Positions 1-5,181 of a stretch of DNA of 11,792 nt are shown here, piece after piece. This DNA is from Phycisphaerales bacterium UBA1910 (GTDB lineage Bacteria > Planctomycetota > Phycisphaerae > Phycisphaerales > UBA1924). The notes beneath the pieces are model-generated. The model was not told where the DNA came from, ran no database searches, and saw nothing but the letters and a program-made list of their open reading frames with translations. The position numbers and the translations under genes were made by a program. The stretch's first letter is position 1, and each line of letters starts with the position of its first letter. Where the stretch lies: NCBI GenBank assembly GCA_002337545.1, contig DDGE01000041.1:1832-13623 (forward strand), written 5' to 3'.

Positions 1-449
1 GTCCACTCCGCCCGCGATGCAACAAGCCCGCGCGTCCGAAGAAGCCACGCCGCCCGCCACTGCATCACATACCGCACGCTCACGAACGCAAACCCAGTCG
101 CCCACAACATCGCCACGATCTCAAAGAACCCCACCGACGCAACATCCGCAGCATCCGACAATCCAGACACCGGGACAGCCGCATCCGCGCCCCCGAGCAC
201 TCCACCGGCGATCCCCAACAACTCCACCGGCCGCTCAACGCGCACACCCACCGCAAAGGTCCGCACAAACCACGCCGCGCACACCAGCAGCCCCACGCAC
301 CAAACCGCGTAACGAAGACCCGCACGACGAGAGCACATCGCACCAGCCGCGGCAAGAGCACCAACCAGCGCACACTGCCATAACGACTGCACCACCGCGT
401 GCCCAAGCGCAAACGCGCACCGCTCGATGATCATCAACCACTCGTTCAC
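1..449 (-). CDS. M56-family (BlaR1/MecR1-like) membrane peptidase, N-terminal part, runs off the left edge
   Basis: About 149 residues are visible before the window ends. The reading begins MNEWLMIIERCAFALGH and continues with the pattern typical of the M56 N-terminus: VVQSLWQCALVGALAAA (helix 1, about residues 18-37), an LRYAVW motif leading into helix 2 (about 46-65), a loop, and a third helix (about 108-128) followed by a basic segment MQWRAWLLRTR. In this family a later cytoplasmic HExxH zinc-protease domain cleaves the partner BlaI repressor after a signal is sensed; that part is outside the window, so the catalytic site is not seen. I chose the GTG at 449 because it overlaps the blaI stop codon as GTGA and has GAGGGG about 8 bases upstream. 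An internal ATG at 434 is the alternative. Family assignment rests on the N-terminal pattern and on the blaI neighbour. Confidence 0.8.
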   Translation of the reverse strand, partial: MNEWLMIIERCAFALGHAVVQSLWQCALVGALAAAGAMCSRRAGLRYAVWCVGLLVCAAWFVRTFAVGVRVERPVELLGIAGGVLGGADAAVPVSGLSDAADVASVGFFEIVAMLWATGFAFVSVRYVMQWRAAWLLRTRGLVASRAEW

Positions 450-853
450 GATGCGCCCCCCTCAAGTTTGTCAAGCATGCTGCGGATCTGGGCAAGCTCC
501 TCCGCGCTCGCCTCACGCATACTCAGCGCCTGCAGCACCAGGTTCCCCGCCGAACCGCTGAACGCCCCGTCCATCACATGACCCAGCATCTGCTTCTGCG
601 TCTTCTCACGCGGGATCGCTGCTGAAAAAACCTGAGGCCGAACGCTCGCGTCCTTCGTCAGCAGCCCCTTCTCAACCATGATCTGCATGTGCTTGAGCAC
701 CGTCGTCTGCCCGGTCTCCGACTCCGCGCTCAGCACCCCGTGCACCTCACGCACCGTCGCCGACCCCAGATCCCAGATCACCCCCAGGATCGCCAGCTCC
801 GCATCCGTCGGCTTCTTCGCCACCGCTTTCTTGGACCGCTTTCTCTTCGCCAT
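446..853 (-). CDS. blaI: BlaI/MecI/CopY-family transcriptional repressor
   Basis: This is a 135-residue winged-helix repressor of the BlaI/MecI type, normally a dimer that is inactivated by proteolysis from its M56 partner. A basic N-terminal tail (AKRKRSKKAVAKK) precedes the winged helix: PTDAELAILGVIWDLGSATV (residues 15-34), REVHGVLS, then the recognition region TGQTTVLKHMQIMVEKGLL (48-65) and a wing ending in FSAAI. The C-terminal helices (about 85-130) match the family dimerisation region and normal length. ATG at 853 has a near-perfect GGAGGTGAT Shine-Dalgarno ending a few bases before it; an adjacent upstream TTG (856) sits too close to it. The stop overlaps the GTG of the M56 gene, so the two are probably translationally coupled. 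The regulated target, perhaps only this operon, cannot be read from sequence. The symbol denotes the family; a link to beta-lactams is not implied. Confidence 0.88.
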   Translation of the reverse strand: MAKRKRSKKAVAKKPTDAELAILGVIWDLGSATVREVHGVLSAESETGQTTVLKHMQIMVEKGLLTKDASVRPQVFSAAIPREKTQKQMLGHVMDGAFSGSAGNLVLQALSMREASAEELAQIRSMLDKLEGGAS

Positions 854-875
854 CAATCACCTCCGCAGACCATGT

Positions 876-895
876 CTACGAAGATCTTCGTCAAT
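876..895. promoter_or_regulatory. Operator-like palindrome upstream of blaI (site 1)
   Basis: A perfect 14-base palindrome ACGAAGATCTTCGT lies at 878-891, about 25 bases upstream of the blaI start. On the minus strand the left flank reads TTGACGAAG, so the palindrome overlaps a possible -35 hexamer (TTGACG). BlaI-family repressors bind dyad operators in their own promoters, so autoregulation is the natural reading. No convincing -10 was found at the expected distance, so the promoter itself is uncertain. Confidence 0.5.
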
Positions 896-927
896 TCACG
901 ACGCGACGCAACCCCGATTCTCACAAA

Positions 928-947
928 TTGACAAAATTTTCGTCATT
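928..947. promoter_or_regulatory. Second operator-like site upstream of blaI (site 2), overlapping the end of the VanZ gene
   Basis: The AT-rich dyad core AAAATTTT (933-940) is flanked by GAC on the left and CGTCA on the right. Its right half, TTCGTCA followed by TTCAC, repeats the right half of site 1 (TTCGTCAATTCAC). The left half fits less well (GACAA instead of ACGAA). Centres of the two sites are 52 bases apart, close to five helical turns, as would suit two repressor dimers on one face of the DNA. The VanZ stop codon (943-945) lies inside this site. Confidence 0.4.
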
Positions 948-1353
948 CACCCAACGACAGGGCCGCCCCGCCAGCAACCCGCCGGCTCAAGGCGATCAGA
1001 CCGACCGCGAGCAGAACACCCACGATGTCCGCGATCAGATCCCAGAGATCGAAGACGCGCCGAAACAACGGCTGGGTGGTCTCATCGAAAACCGCGAAGC
1101 ACATGCCGATCACCGCCGTCCAGATCAGTCGGCGTGTTCCACACGGGCACACCCTGCCACCGAGGATGAATCCCGAGCCATAGAACAGCCAGGTCCAGAC
1201 GCAGAAGACCCCGGCATGAACGATCAGATCCGTCCGGCTGAACGGGCCGGGGATATAGAGCCCAGGCCAATGCGTCGCGACCAGCAGCGCGACGGTGAAG
1301 AAAACAAACAGGGCCCGGCATTCGGGCTCGAACAGACGCTCGTTGCGGATCAA
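943..1353 (-). CDS. VanZ-like family membrane protein
   Basis: A 136-residue membrane protein with four predicted helices at about 14-29, 42-59, 76-90 and 106-122. The conserved VanZ signature is visible: an acidic DETTQ at 90-94 after the third helix, an R-rich turn, then DLWDLIADIVG at 102-112, which matches the family pattern DE.xQ...R...DxxDxxxNxxG. VanZ itself gives low-level teicoplanin resistance, but most members have no known role, and this one should not be read as a resistance gene. The start is TTG at 1353, overlapping the ParA stop as TTGA, with AGAGGTT about 7 bases upstream; the first codons read TTG-ATC-CGC-AAC. The coupling to ParA suggests co-expression. A CPCG pair (69-72) between helices 2 and 3 is unusual and may be a local loop feature. 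Confidence 0.8.
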   Translation of the reverse strand: MIRNERLFEPECRALFVFFTVALLVATHWPGLYIPGPFSRTDLIVHAGVFCVWTWLFYGSGFILGGRVCPCGTRRLIWTAVIGMCFAVFDETTQPLFRRVFDLWDLIADIVGVLLAVGLIALSRRVAGGAALSLGE

Positions 1354-2300
1354 GGCTGAACCTCTTTGTGCTGCTCATCGGGGTGGCGATGCTCGATGGA
1401 TTCCTTGGCGCCCTTGAGGATGCGAATCTCTGCGTCACTCAGCTCGCTCGATCGGGCAACCGCGAGGGCCCGGTCCCACTCGGCGGTGATCGTCTCGCCG
1501 AGCTTCTTGTAGTCGAGTGCGCCCGGCGCCCACATGGCGTACTGAAAGATGGTCTGCCCGAAGCTGGGACATTCGGCAAGCTTGATGTTGCGCCGGATGG
1601 GTGGGCGATAGACCCGGGCGCTGGCCCATGCGGTGCCGTTGTCGCGCTGGGACTCGAAGAACTGCTCGAGGTCGGAGACGACTTCTTTGGAGTGCGATGT
1701 CTGCGAATCGTGCATGCACAGGACAATGCCCGCGACGCGGAGGGTGGGGTTGATCTGCTCACGGACGATGCCGACGGTCTCGAGGAGTTTGCTCACGCCT
1801 TGGAGGGCCAGGAAGTGGGCCTGCATGGGGATGATGACTTCCTGCGATGCGGCAAGGGCGTTGAGGGTGAGCAGGCCGAGGGCCGGGGGACAGTCGAGGA
1901 GGATGAACTCGTGGTCGGAACTGGAGCGGGCGATGGCGTTTGCGAGGCGCTGGTTCCGGCCTGCCTGACCTGAGAGCTCGGTTTCGACAGCTGCGAGGTC
2001 GGTCTCGGCGGGGATGATTTCGAGGTTGTCGTCGACGGTGCGGATGCAGTCGGTGATGTCGATGTCTTCGTCGAGGAGGAGGTCGTAGACGGTTGGAGCG
2101 GAGTCGGGGGACTCGTTATCTTCGACGCCGACATGGAGGGTCGCGTGTGCCTGCGGGTCGAGGTCGATGATGAGGACCTTGCGTCCCTGCTGGGCGATGG
2201 CCGCGGCGAGATTGACGGTTGTGGTCGTCTTGCCGACGCCGCCTTTTTGATTCATCAGGGCGATGACGCGTACCGGCTTGGGTGGGGTGGATTCGTCCAT
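1350..2300 (-). CDS. parA: ParA/Soj-family partitioning-type ATPase (orphan)
   Basis: A 316-residue deviant-Walker ATPase. It has the full set of motifs: Walker A KGGVGKTTTT starting at residue 19 with the signature lysine, the A' motif DLDPQA at 46-51, the Walker B-like DCPPALG at 136-142, and the C-terminal IRRNIKLAECPSFGQ at 235-249, equivalent to the PRNVRLSEAPSFG region of chromosomal Soj/ParA. Such ATPases dimerise with ATP, bind DNA non-specifically and position chromosomes, plasmids or protein cargo. A stretch of about ten extra residues (about 217-228) precedes the last motif, and a hydrophilic tail of about 30 residues ends the protein. No parB or parS is seen, so it may be an orphan or cargo-positioning ATPase rather than a true partition gene. 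The VanZ gene overlaps its stop. There is no clear Shine-Dalgarno before the ATG. Confidence 0.85.
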   Translation of the reverse strand: MDESTPPKPVRVIALMNQKGGVGKTTTTVNLAAAIAQQGRKVLIIDLDPQAHATLHVGVEDNESPDSAPTVYDLLLDEDIDITDCIRTVDDNLEIIPAETDLAAVETELSGQAGRNQRLANAIARSSSDHEFILLDCPPALGLLTLNALAASQEVIIPMQAHFLALQGVSKLLETVGIVREQINPTLRVAGIVLCMHDSQTSHSKEVVSDLEQFFESQRDNGTAWASARVYRPPIRRNIKLAECPSFGQTIFQYAMWAPGALDYKKLGETITAEWDRALAVARSSELSDAEIRILKGAKESIEHRHPDEQHKEVQP

Positions 2301-2307
2301 TTCAGCG

Positions 2308-2313
2308 AGTATA
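2308..2313 (-). promoter_or_regulatory. -10-like TATACT just upstream of parA
   Basis: On the minus strand TATACT is followed by seven bases (CGCTGAA) and then the parA ATG. A start point 7 bases after the -10 would put the transcript's first base at or next to the ATG, which fits the lack of a Shine-Dalgarno and suggests a leaderless mRNA. No good -35 hexamer is visible at 16-18 bases, so this is tentative. Confidence 0.35.
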
Positions 2314-2452
2314 TCGGCATTTCGGTGCTGCGTGTGCGAAACGGCGATGTTGTCACTAAAACGACTTTCATGCTGGTTTCAGGTTGGTCTTCGGTGGCGT
2401 CGGTAGCTTCTTATGAGTCGGGCGGAGAACCGGCTGTGTAAGGAGGTTCGAG

Positions 2453-2869
2453 ATGGACCGGGAAATGAAGCGGATGATGGGCGTGCTCGGGGCCTGCTGG
2501 GTCGGGGCGTTTGGGCTGGTGGTGACCGGGGTGTTGCTGGCCGTGTTTGGCGGGAGTGATGCAGTGCGGATGTTTGTGCTGGTGTTGTTGGGGGCGAGTG
2601 TGGCGAATGTGATGCTGATGCTGCTGATCCGGTTGTACACACGGCTCAAGTGCGATCTGCCCATTGTTGGTGGGATGGGGATGGCGCTGGGGTGCGCGCT
2701 GTTGCTGATCCCCAGCACGAGTGCGCTGCCTGGGAATGGGTTTGAATCAGATGGGTTGGATCATGCACGGGTTGTGCGGGCGCTGCCCGGCGATCATGTG
2801 CGTGGTCCTGTGGCCGAGGCAGTCCTTGTAGATACGACGCCGGGTGGGTACTTCCGGGTCTTGGACTGA
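2453..2869 (+). CDS. Small hypothetical membrane protein, three predicted helices
   Basis: A 138-residue protein that I do not recognise. Three hydrophobic helices are predicted at about 10-32, 38-60 and 69-90, separated by short basic turns (RLYTRLK at 60-66). A soluble C-terminal tail of about 48 residues (ALPGNG...YFRVLD) follows, probably on the opposite side of the membrane from the N-terminus. The start is well supported by AAGGAGGT five to six bases before the ATG, one of the best ribosome binding sites in the window. It is transcribed divergently from parA across a 152-base gap and is followed by a strong intrinsic terminator, so it is probably a single-gene transcript. No catalytic or binding motif stands out. 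Confidence 0.72.
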   Translation: MDREMKRMMGVLGACWVGAFGLVVTGVLLAVFGGSDAVRMFVLVLLGASVANVMLMLLIRLYTRLKCDLPIVGGMGMALGCALLLIPSTSALPGNGFESDGLDHARVVRALPGDHVRGPVAEAVLVDTTPGGYFRVLD

Positions 2870-2887
2870 ATCGGTCTGGTTTTATTG

Positions 2888-2929
2888 AGCGGGGGAGGTT
2901 GAGCGCGCCTCCCCCGCTTATTTGTTTTT
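2888..2929 (+). terminator. Rho-independent terminator of the 2453-2869 gene
   Basis: An 11-base-pair perfect stem (AGCGGGGGAGG at 2888-2898 with CCTCCCCCGCT at 2908-2918), a nine-base loop, then a T-rich run TTATTTGTTTTT. It begins about 19 bases after the stop codon. The opposite strand does not have a good T run, so it acts mainly on plus-strand transcripts. Confidence 0.85.
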
Positions 2930-4108
2930 GGGGGGAGAGGTGGAGCTCATATCTGCTCGTGGATGATCTGGAGGTCGGGCGTGGTCTTCATGATCCGATT
3001 GATGATGGCGGCGACGGCGGCGAGGACGAGTAGGAGCGAGACGATGATCCAGGTCAGGTAGAGGGGGAAGATTCCTTCGACATAGTTTTCGTAGTGTGGC
3101 CCGATGTAGAGGACTGTTTCGGAGTCGAGGGCGGGGACGGAGACGGTGATGGATGTGGTGTCGGAGGTCATGAAGTCTGCGATGGCGTCGCGGCGCTGGG
3201 CGAGACCAAAGAACGAGGAGCGCATATAGCCATCGCGTGATGTGATCGTCAAGGGTTCTTCTGTCGCGGTGTCGATGACCTCGACGCGCAGGTCCTCGGG
3301 GAGTTGCTGCAGCGGGCGGTTGGCCGTGATGTGCGTCCCGGTGACCCGGTGCTGGATGATGTATTCCGTGTTGGGCTGCACCTCGAGGGTGATCGGTTCG
3401 GTCGGGACGGTGAGGTGGTGTCCGCTGTTGATGAAGTGGTAGTACTGGACGACGGAGGTCGTCGAGGCGGCGAGGGCGGAGGCCAGCCCGATCAGGATGA
3501 GGATGCTTGCGAGGGGGATGGTGGCCGCGGAGTTGAAGATTCGTTTGATCATGAGATGTAGATGGTACACGATCGGGTTTGGTGCTGGCGAGGATGGTGT
3601 TGATTGCTTTGCGGCGTGTTTCGATGAGATTTGCGTTGGTGGCGTGGACTCGGGCGGTGGCGGAGCTGGATGATGGTTGGGGACGCCCTCTCCGACCGCC
3701 TGCGGCAGCCACCTCCCCAGCAAACGCGGTGGAGGAGGGGTTGAGATCGGTGGTGTCTTGGATGACATCGCGGAGTGCGGCGAGGGATTGGGTTTGGAGT
3801 TCCTCGTGGATGGCCTCGCGGCGGGCGGCGTGGACGCTTTTGATGTGGGCGATGGTGCGCCGGTACTGGTCGCTCTGGGTGAGTGCGTCGAGTTGGGCGA
3901 GGGTGATGGCGTGTACTTTGCAGATGAGGATTGGCGACATGGCGGGGTTGAGGAGGTCCTCGAGTAGGGGTTCGGTGAGGGGGGGAGGAAGAGAGCCCCC
4001 CTCCGTCTGTTGCGCAGACACCTCCCCCGGAAACCCGGGGGAGGAGAAAGTACGCAAGGGTGAGTCGCCTGTGCCAACCGGTGATTGTGATTGTGTGTCT
4101 GTGCGCAT
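2918..4108 (-). CDS. Helical hypothetical protein with two in-frame REP-like elements; the last third is probably out-of-frame read-through
   Basis: The ORF opens at ATG 4108 with AAAGGGG about 7 bases upstream and a reasonable promoter further up. Residues about 45-190 look like real protein: LTEPLLEDLLNPAM, LAQLDALTQSDQYRRTIAHI, then an alternating charged helical stretch (AARREAIHEELQTQSLAALRDVI) and later ETRRKAINTILA. I have an impression of a lineage-specific planctomycete family with this layout, perhaps DNA-associated, but no firm function. After about residue 190 the frame has no stop until 2918. From there the residues become arginine-, histidine- and proline-rich, as in a shadow frame, because a different gene (2947-3552) occupies that DNA in another frame. 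The true C-terminus is therefore doubtful: a lost stop, a frameshift near 3560, or genuine overlap. Two related repeats code for SSPGFPGEVSAQQ and SSTAFAGEVAAAG within it. Confidence 0.5.
   Translation of the reverse strand: MRTDTQSQSPVGTGDSPLRTFSSPGFPGEVSAQQTEGGSLPPPLTEPLLEDLLNPAMSPILICKVHAITLAQLDALTQSDQYRRTIAHIKSVHAARREAIHEELQTQSLAALRDVIQDTTDLNPSSTAFAGEVAAAGGRRGRPQPSSSSATARVHATNANLIETRRKAINTILASTKPDRVPSTSHDQTNLQLRGHHPPRKHPHPDRAGLRPRRLDDLRRPVLPLHQQRTPPHRPDRTDHPRGAAQHGIHHPAPGHRDAHHGQPPAAATPRGPARRGHRHRDRRTLDDHITRWLYALLVLWSRPAPRRHRRLHDLRHHIHHRLRPRPRLRNSPLHRATLRKLCRRNLPPLPDLDHRLAPTRPRRRRRHHQSDHEDHARPPDHPRADMSSTSPPKNK
2947..3552 (-). CDS. Hypothetical bitopic membrane protein with an extracytoplasmic beta-rich domain
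   Basis: A 201-residue protein with an N-terminal helix (about 12-33, AATIPLASILILIGLASAL), a soluble central part (about 35-165) and a second helix near the C-terminus (about 167-190, LTWIIVSLLLVLAAVAAII) ending in a short charged tail. The central part is rich in alternating strands (EPITLEVQPNTEYIIQHRV, SITVSVPALDSETVLYIG), suggesting a beta-sandwich outside the cytoplasm. I do not recognise the family. ATG 3552 is the natural start (MIKRIF). There is no clear Shine-Dalgarno, and the same frame stays open far upstream, but that upstream part reads as a proline- and serine-rich shadow. The gene lies wholly inside the 3' extension of the ORF starting at 4108, in a different frame, and is likely co-transcribed with it. 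Confidence 0.65.
   Translation of the reverse strand: MIKRIFNSAATIPLASILILIGLASALAASTTSVVQYYHFINSGHHLTVPTEPITLEVQPNTEYIIQHRVTGTHITANRPLQQLPEDLRVEVIDTATEEPLTITSRDGYMRSSFFGLAQRRDAIADFMTSDTTSITVSVPALDSETVLYIGPHYENYVEGIFPLYLTWIIVSLLLVLAAVAAIINRIMKTTPDLQIIHEQI
3682..3738 (-). repeat. REP-like element, copy A (inside a coding region)
   Basis: On the minus strand the unit starts CTCCTCCACCGCGTTTGC, continues GGGGAGGTGGCTGCCGCA and ends at a CGGAGAGGG block. It has an imperfect first hairpin (CCTCCaCcGC / GCtGGGGAGG around GTTT) followed by a weaker second inverted repeat. It matches copy B at 3994-4047 in the same orientation. It encodes SSTAFAGEVAAAGGRRG in the hypothetical gene. Confidence 0.7.
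3994..4047 (-). repeat. REP-like element, copy B (inside a coding region)
   Basis: Minus strand: a perfect ten-base-pair hairpin CCTCCCCCGG-GTTT-CCGGGGGAGG is followed by a second short hairpin GTCTG-CGCAA-CAGAC and then CGGAGGGGGG. This double-hairpin layout is typical of REP/BIME-like repeats. It shares CTCCTCC.CCG.GTTT, GGGGAGGTG.CTGC and CGGAG with copy A. The shared first part is read in the same codon phase in both copies. Confidence 0.72.
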
Positions 4109-4168
4109 GATTGCCCCTTTCGGCTGGTCGCTCGAATGAATGGGGGCGCTGGATGCGGGGTTGATGGA

Positions 4169-4196
4169 ATTGTACTGGGTTGTTGTCGCGGCTCAA
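4169..4196 (-). promoter_or_regulatory. Sigma70-like promoter candidate for the gene starting at 4108
   Basis: Minus strand: -35 TTGAGC (4196-4191), 16-base spacer, -10 TACAAT (4174-4169). The predicted start point near 4162 leaves a leader of roughly 54 bases that includes the AAAGGGG ribosome binding site. Confidence 0.42.
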
Positions 4197-4285
4197 GTGC
4201 GGCGTGGGGTAGTGACAGGATATTGCGCACAGATGCGGTGATGCGGGGTGTTTTTTTGTGCGGCGAGTCGTTGCCCCATGCAACC

Positions 4286-4345
4286 GAAGACCTGCTTTGC
4301 CCTTCGGGTCAAAGCAGGGCACCCGTGCGCACAGAACATGTCAGT
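4286..4345 (+). repeat. Hairpin repeat family C, copy 1
   Basis: The core at 4291-4321 forms a hairpin with arms CCTGCTTTG and CAAAGCAGG and an inner CCC-TTC-GGG stem. The 31-base core is identical to that at 5951-5981. After the core, ACCCG...GCACAGAA...AGTGGGAA is also partly shared with the third copy at 6248, so the full unit is probably about 60 bases. Confidence 0.8.
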
Positions 4346-4355
4346 AGTGGGAAAG

Positions 4356-4451
4356 TTTTTGAACGCGAAGATCGCGAAGGGCTCGAAGAGGGGAACAGAG
4401 GGGACTGAACGCAGAGGGCGCGAAGATTACGCAGAGGCGCAGAGAAGAGGG
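4356..4451 (+). repeat. AACGCAGAGG-type repeat, copy 1
   Basis: The best-conserved part, 4407-4451, starts GAACGCAGAGGGCGCG and matches 5120-5164 at about 38 of 45 positions. A looser version (GAACGCGAAGATCGCGAAG) precedes it near 4361. Repeats of this AACGCAGAGG / CGCAGAG style are widespread in planctomycetes and related phyla and often sit between genes. Confidence 0.7.
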
Positions 4452-4570
4452 GATTGGGATTTGGAAGAGCACCACTGCGCCGGGGCGGCGAGTGGTGGCA
4501 CCCGGAGGAGTCCGGAGAAAGGGGAGAATTTGGGGTGTTTTGATGGGGGGGTGGGGTCTGGTACACTTGG

Positions 4571-4600
4571 TTGGTAGGAAACGGTAACGCAACATATACG
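4571..4600 (+). promoter_or_regulatory. Promoter candidate for the VOC gene
   Basis: TTGGTA (4571-4576), an 18-base spacer and TATACG (4595-4600); CATATA two bases earlier is an alternative -10. The following AAAAGGGG provides the ribosome binding site for ATG 4615, leaving a very short leader. Confidence 0.35.
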
Positions 4601-4614
4601 AAAAGGGGTACACG

Positions 4615-5091
4615 ATGGCACGCAGGATCGGAACGCTTTCACGCCGGGTCGCTTTGGGGGTTCTTGGGGCCGGTGTGCTGGCAGCGTATGGGGGGATAAT
4701 CGGCGGGGCGCGGGATGGGGAGCGATTGAAGATTGAGGAGAAGGCGATGCAGGTGCGGTTTCTGGAGATCGTGACGCCGGAGATGGAAGCGACCTGCGCG
4801 GCGCTCGAGGCGGTGCACGGCGTGACCTTCGGTGAGCTGGTGGCTGAGTTGGGGAACGCGCGCACGGCGAAGCTTGCCGGCGGGGGTGTGATCTCGGTTC
4901 GTGCGCCGATGGCGGAGCATGAGACGCCGGTGGTGCGGCCGTATGTGCTGGTGGATGACATCGAGGCGGCGGTGAAGGAAGCGGAGGCGAAGGGTGCGAT
5001 GATCGCGCATCCTCCGTTGGAGATCCCGGGTCAGGGGACCTTTGCGATTTATATCCTTGGGGGGATTCAGCACGGGTTGTGGGAGGATTGA
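4615..5091 (+). CDS. VOC-superfamily (glyoxalase/dioxygenase-like) protein with an N-terminal membrane or export segment
   Basis: From residue 45 the 158-residue protein follows a familiar compact VOC family: MQVRFLEIVTP, AALEAVHGVTFGE, LGNARTAKLAGGG, VRAPMAEHETPVVRPY, VLVDDIEAAVKEAEAKGA, HPPLEIPGQGTFAIYILGG and a final HGLW. These are single-domain proteins of uncertain substrate; the family name does not prove lyase or resistance activity. The first 44 residues are extra: MARRIGTLSRRVALGVLGAGVLAAYGG looks like a signal or anchor with an SRRVAL stretch reminiscent of a weak Tat motif. The upstream ATG has AGGGG 7-9 bases away and a promoter-like sequence. The internal ATG at 4747 has GAGGAG six bases before it and would give the normal cytosolic form of 114 residues. 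Both starts may be used. Confidence 0.8.
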   Translation: MARRIGTLSRRVALGVLGAGVLAAYGGIIGGARDGERLKIEEKAMQVRFLEIVTPEMEATCAALEAVHGVTFGELVAELGNARTAKLAGGGVISVRAPMAEHETPVVRPYVLVDDIEAAVKEAEAKGAMIAHPPLEIPGQGTFAIYILGGIQHGLWED

Positions 5092-5119
5092 GTGCGGGTG
5101 CGTTCGGTGGTTTGATTTT

Positions 5120-5164
5120 GAACGCAGAGGGCGCGGAGATCGCGCGGAGGCGCTGAGCAGAAGG
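5120..5164 (+). repeat. AACGCAGAGG-type repeat, copy 2
   Basis: Begins GAACGCAGAGGGCGCG and aligns without gaps to 4407-4451 (about 38 of 45 identical). It lies about 30 bases after the VOC stop codon and just before the end of the convergent zinc-ribbon gene, so the two copies bracket the VOC gene in the same orientation. Confidence 0.72.
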
Positions 5165-5181
5165 TGAGATTTGGTGGTCTG

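Larger units (their letters stand above)
4109..4614. other. Gene-free repeat-bearing stretch between divergent genes
   Basis: This 506-base gap holds a promoter candidate for the leftward gene (4169-4196), one copy of a hairpin repeat (4286-4345), one copy of the AACGCAGAGG-type repeat (4356-4451) and a promoter candidate for the rightward VOC gene (4571-4600). Short open frames crossing it, including one beginning MPCFDPKGKAG on the minus strand, come from the repeats and do not look like genes. Confidence 0.6.

Noticed and set aside
17..430. Plus-strand open frame of 137 codons
   Set aside because: Its product is a low-complexity Pro/Thr/Arg/Gln mix and it is antisense to a minus-strand frame with clear M56 N-terminal helices.
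2888..2918. GGGGGAGG hairpin as a further REP-like copy
   Set aside because: It shares only a G-rich word with the REP units and is followed by a T run right after a gene, so it is a terminator.
3579..4139. Plus-strand frame of 186 codons opposite the helical hypothetical gene
   Set aside because: No ribosome binding site; the minus-strand frame has a better start, a promoter and more protein-like helices. The choice is not certain.
2947..4230. Full 427-codon version of the two-helix membrane protein
   Set aside because: The first 226 codons are Pro/Ser/Arg-rich shadow across another ORF; real protein character begins at ATG 3552.
3549..4322. Minus-strand frame beginning MPCFDPKGKAG (and a second at 5665-5982)
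   Set aside because: Both starts come from the hairpin repeat, not from a gene; the rest is arginine/histidine/proline-rich shadow of other genes.
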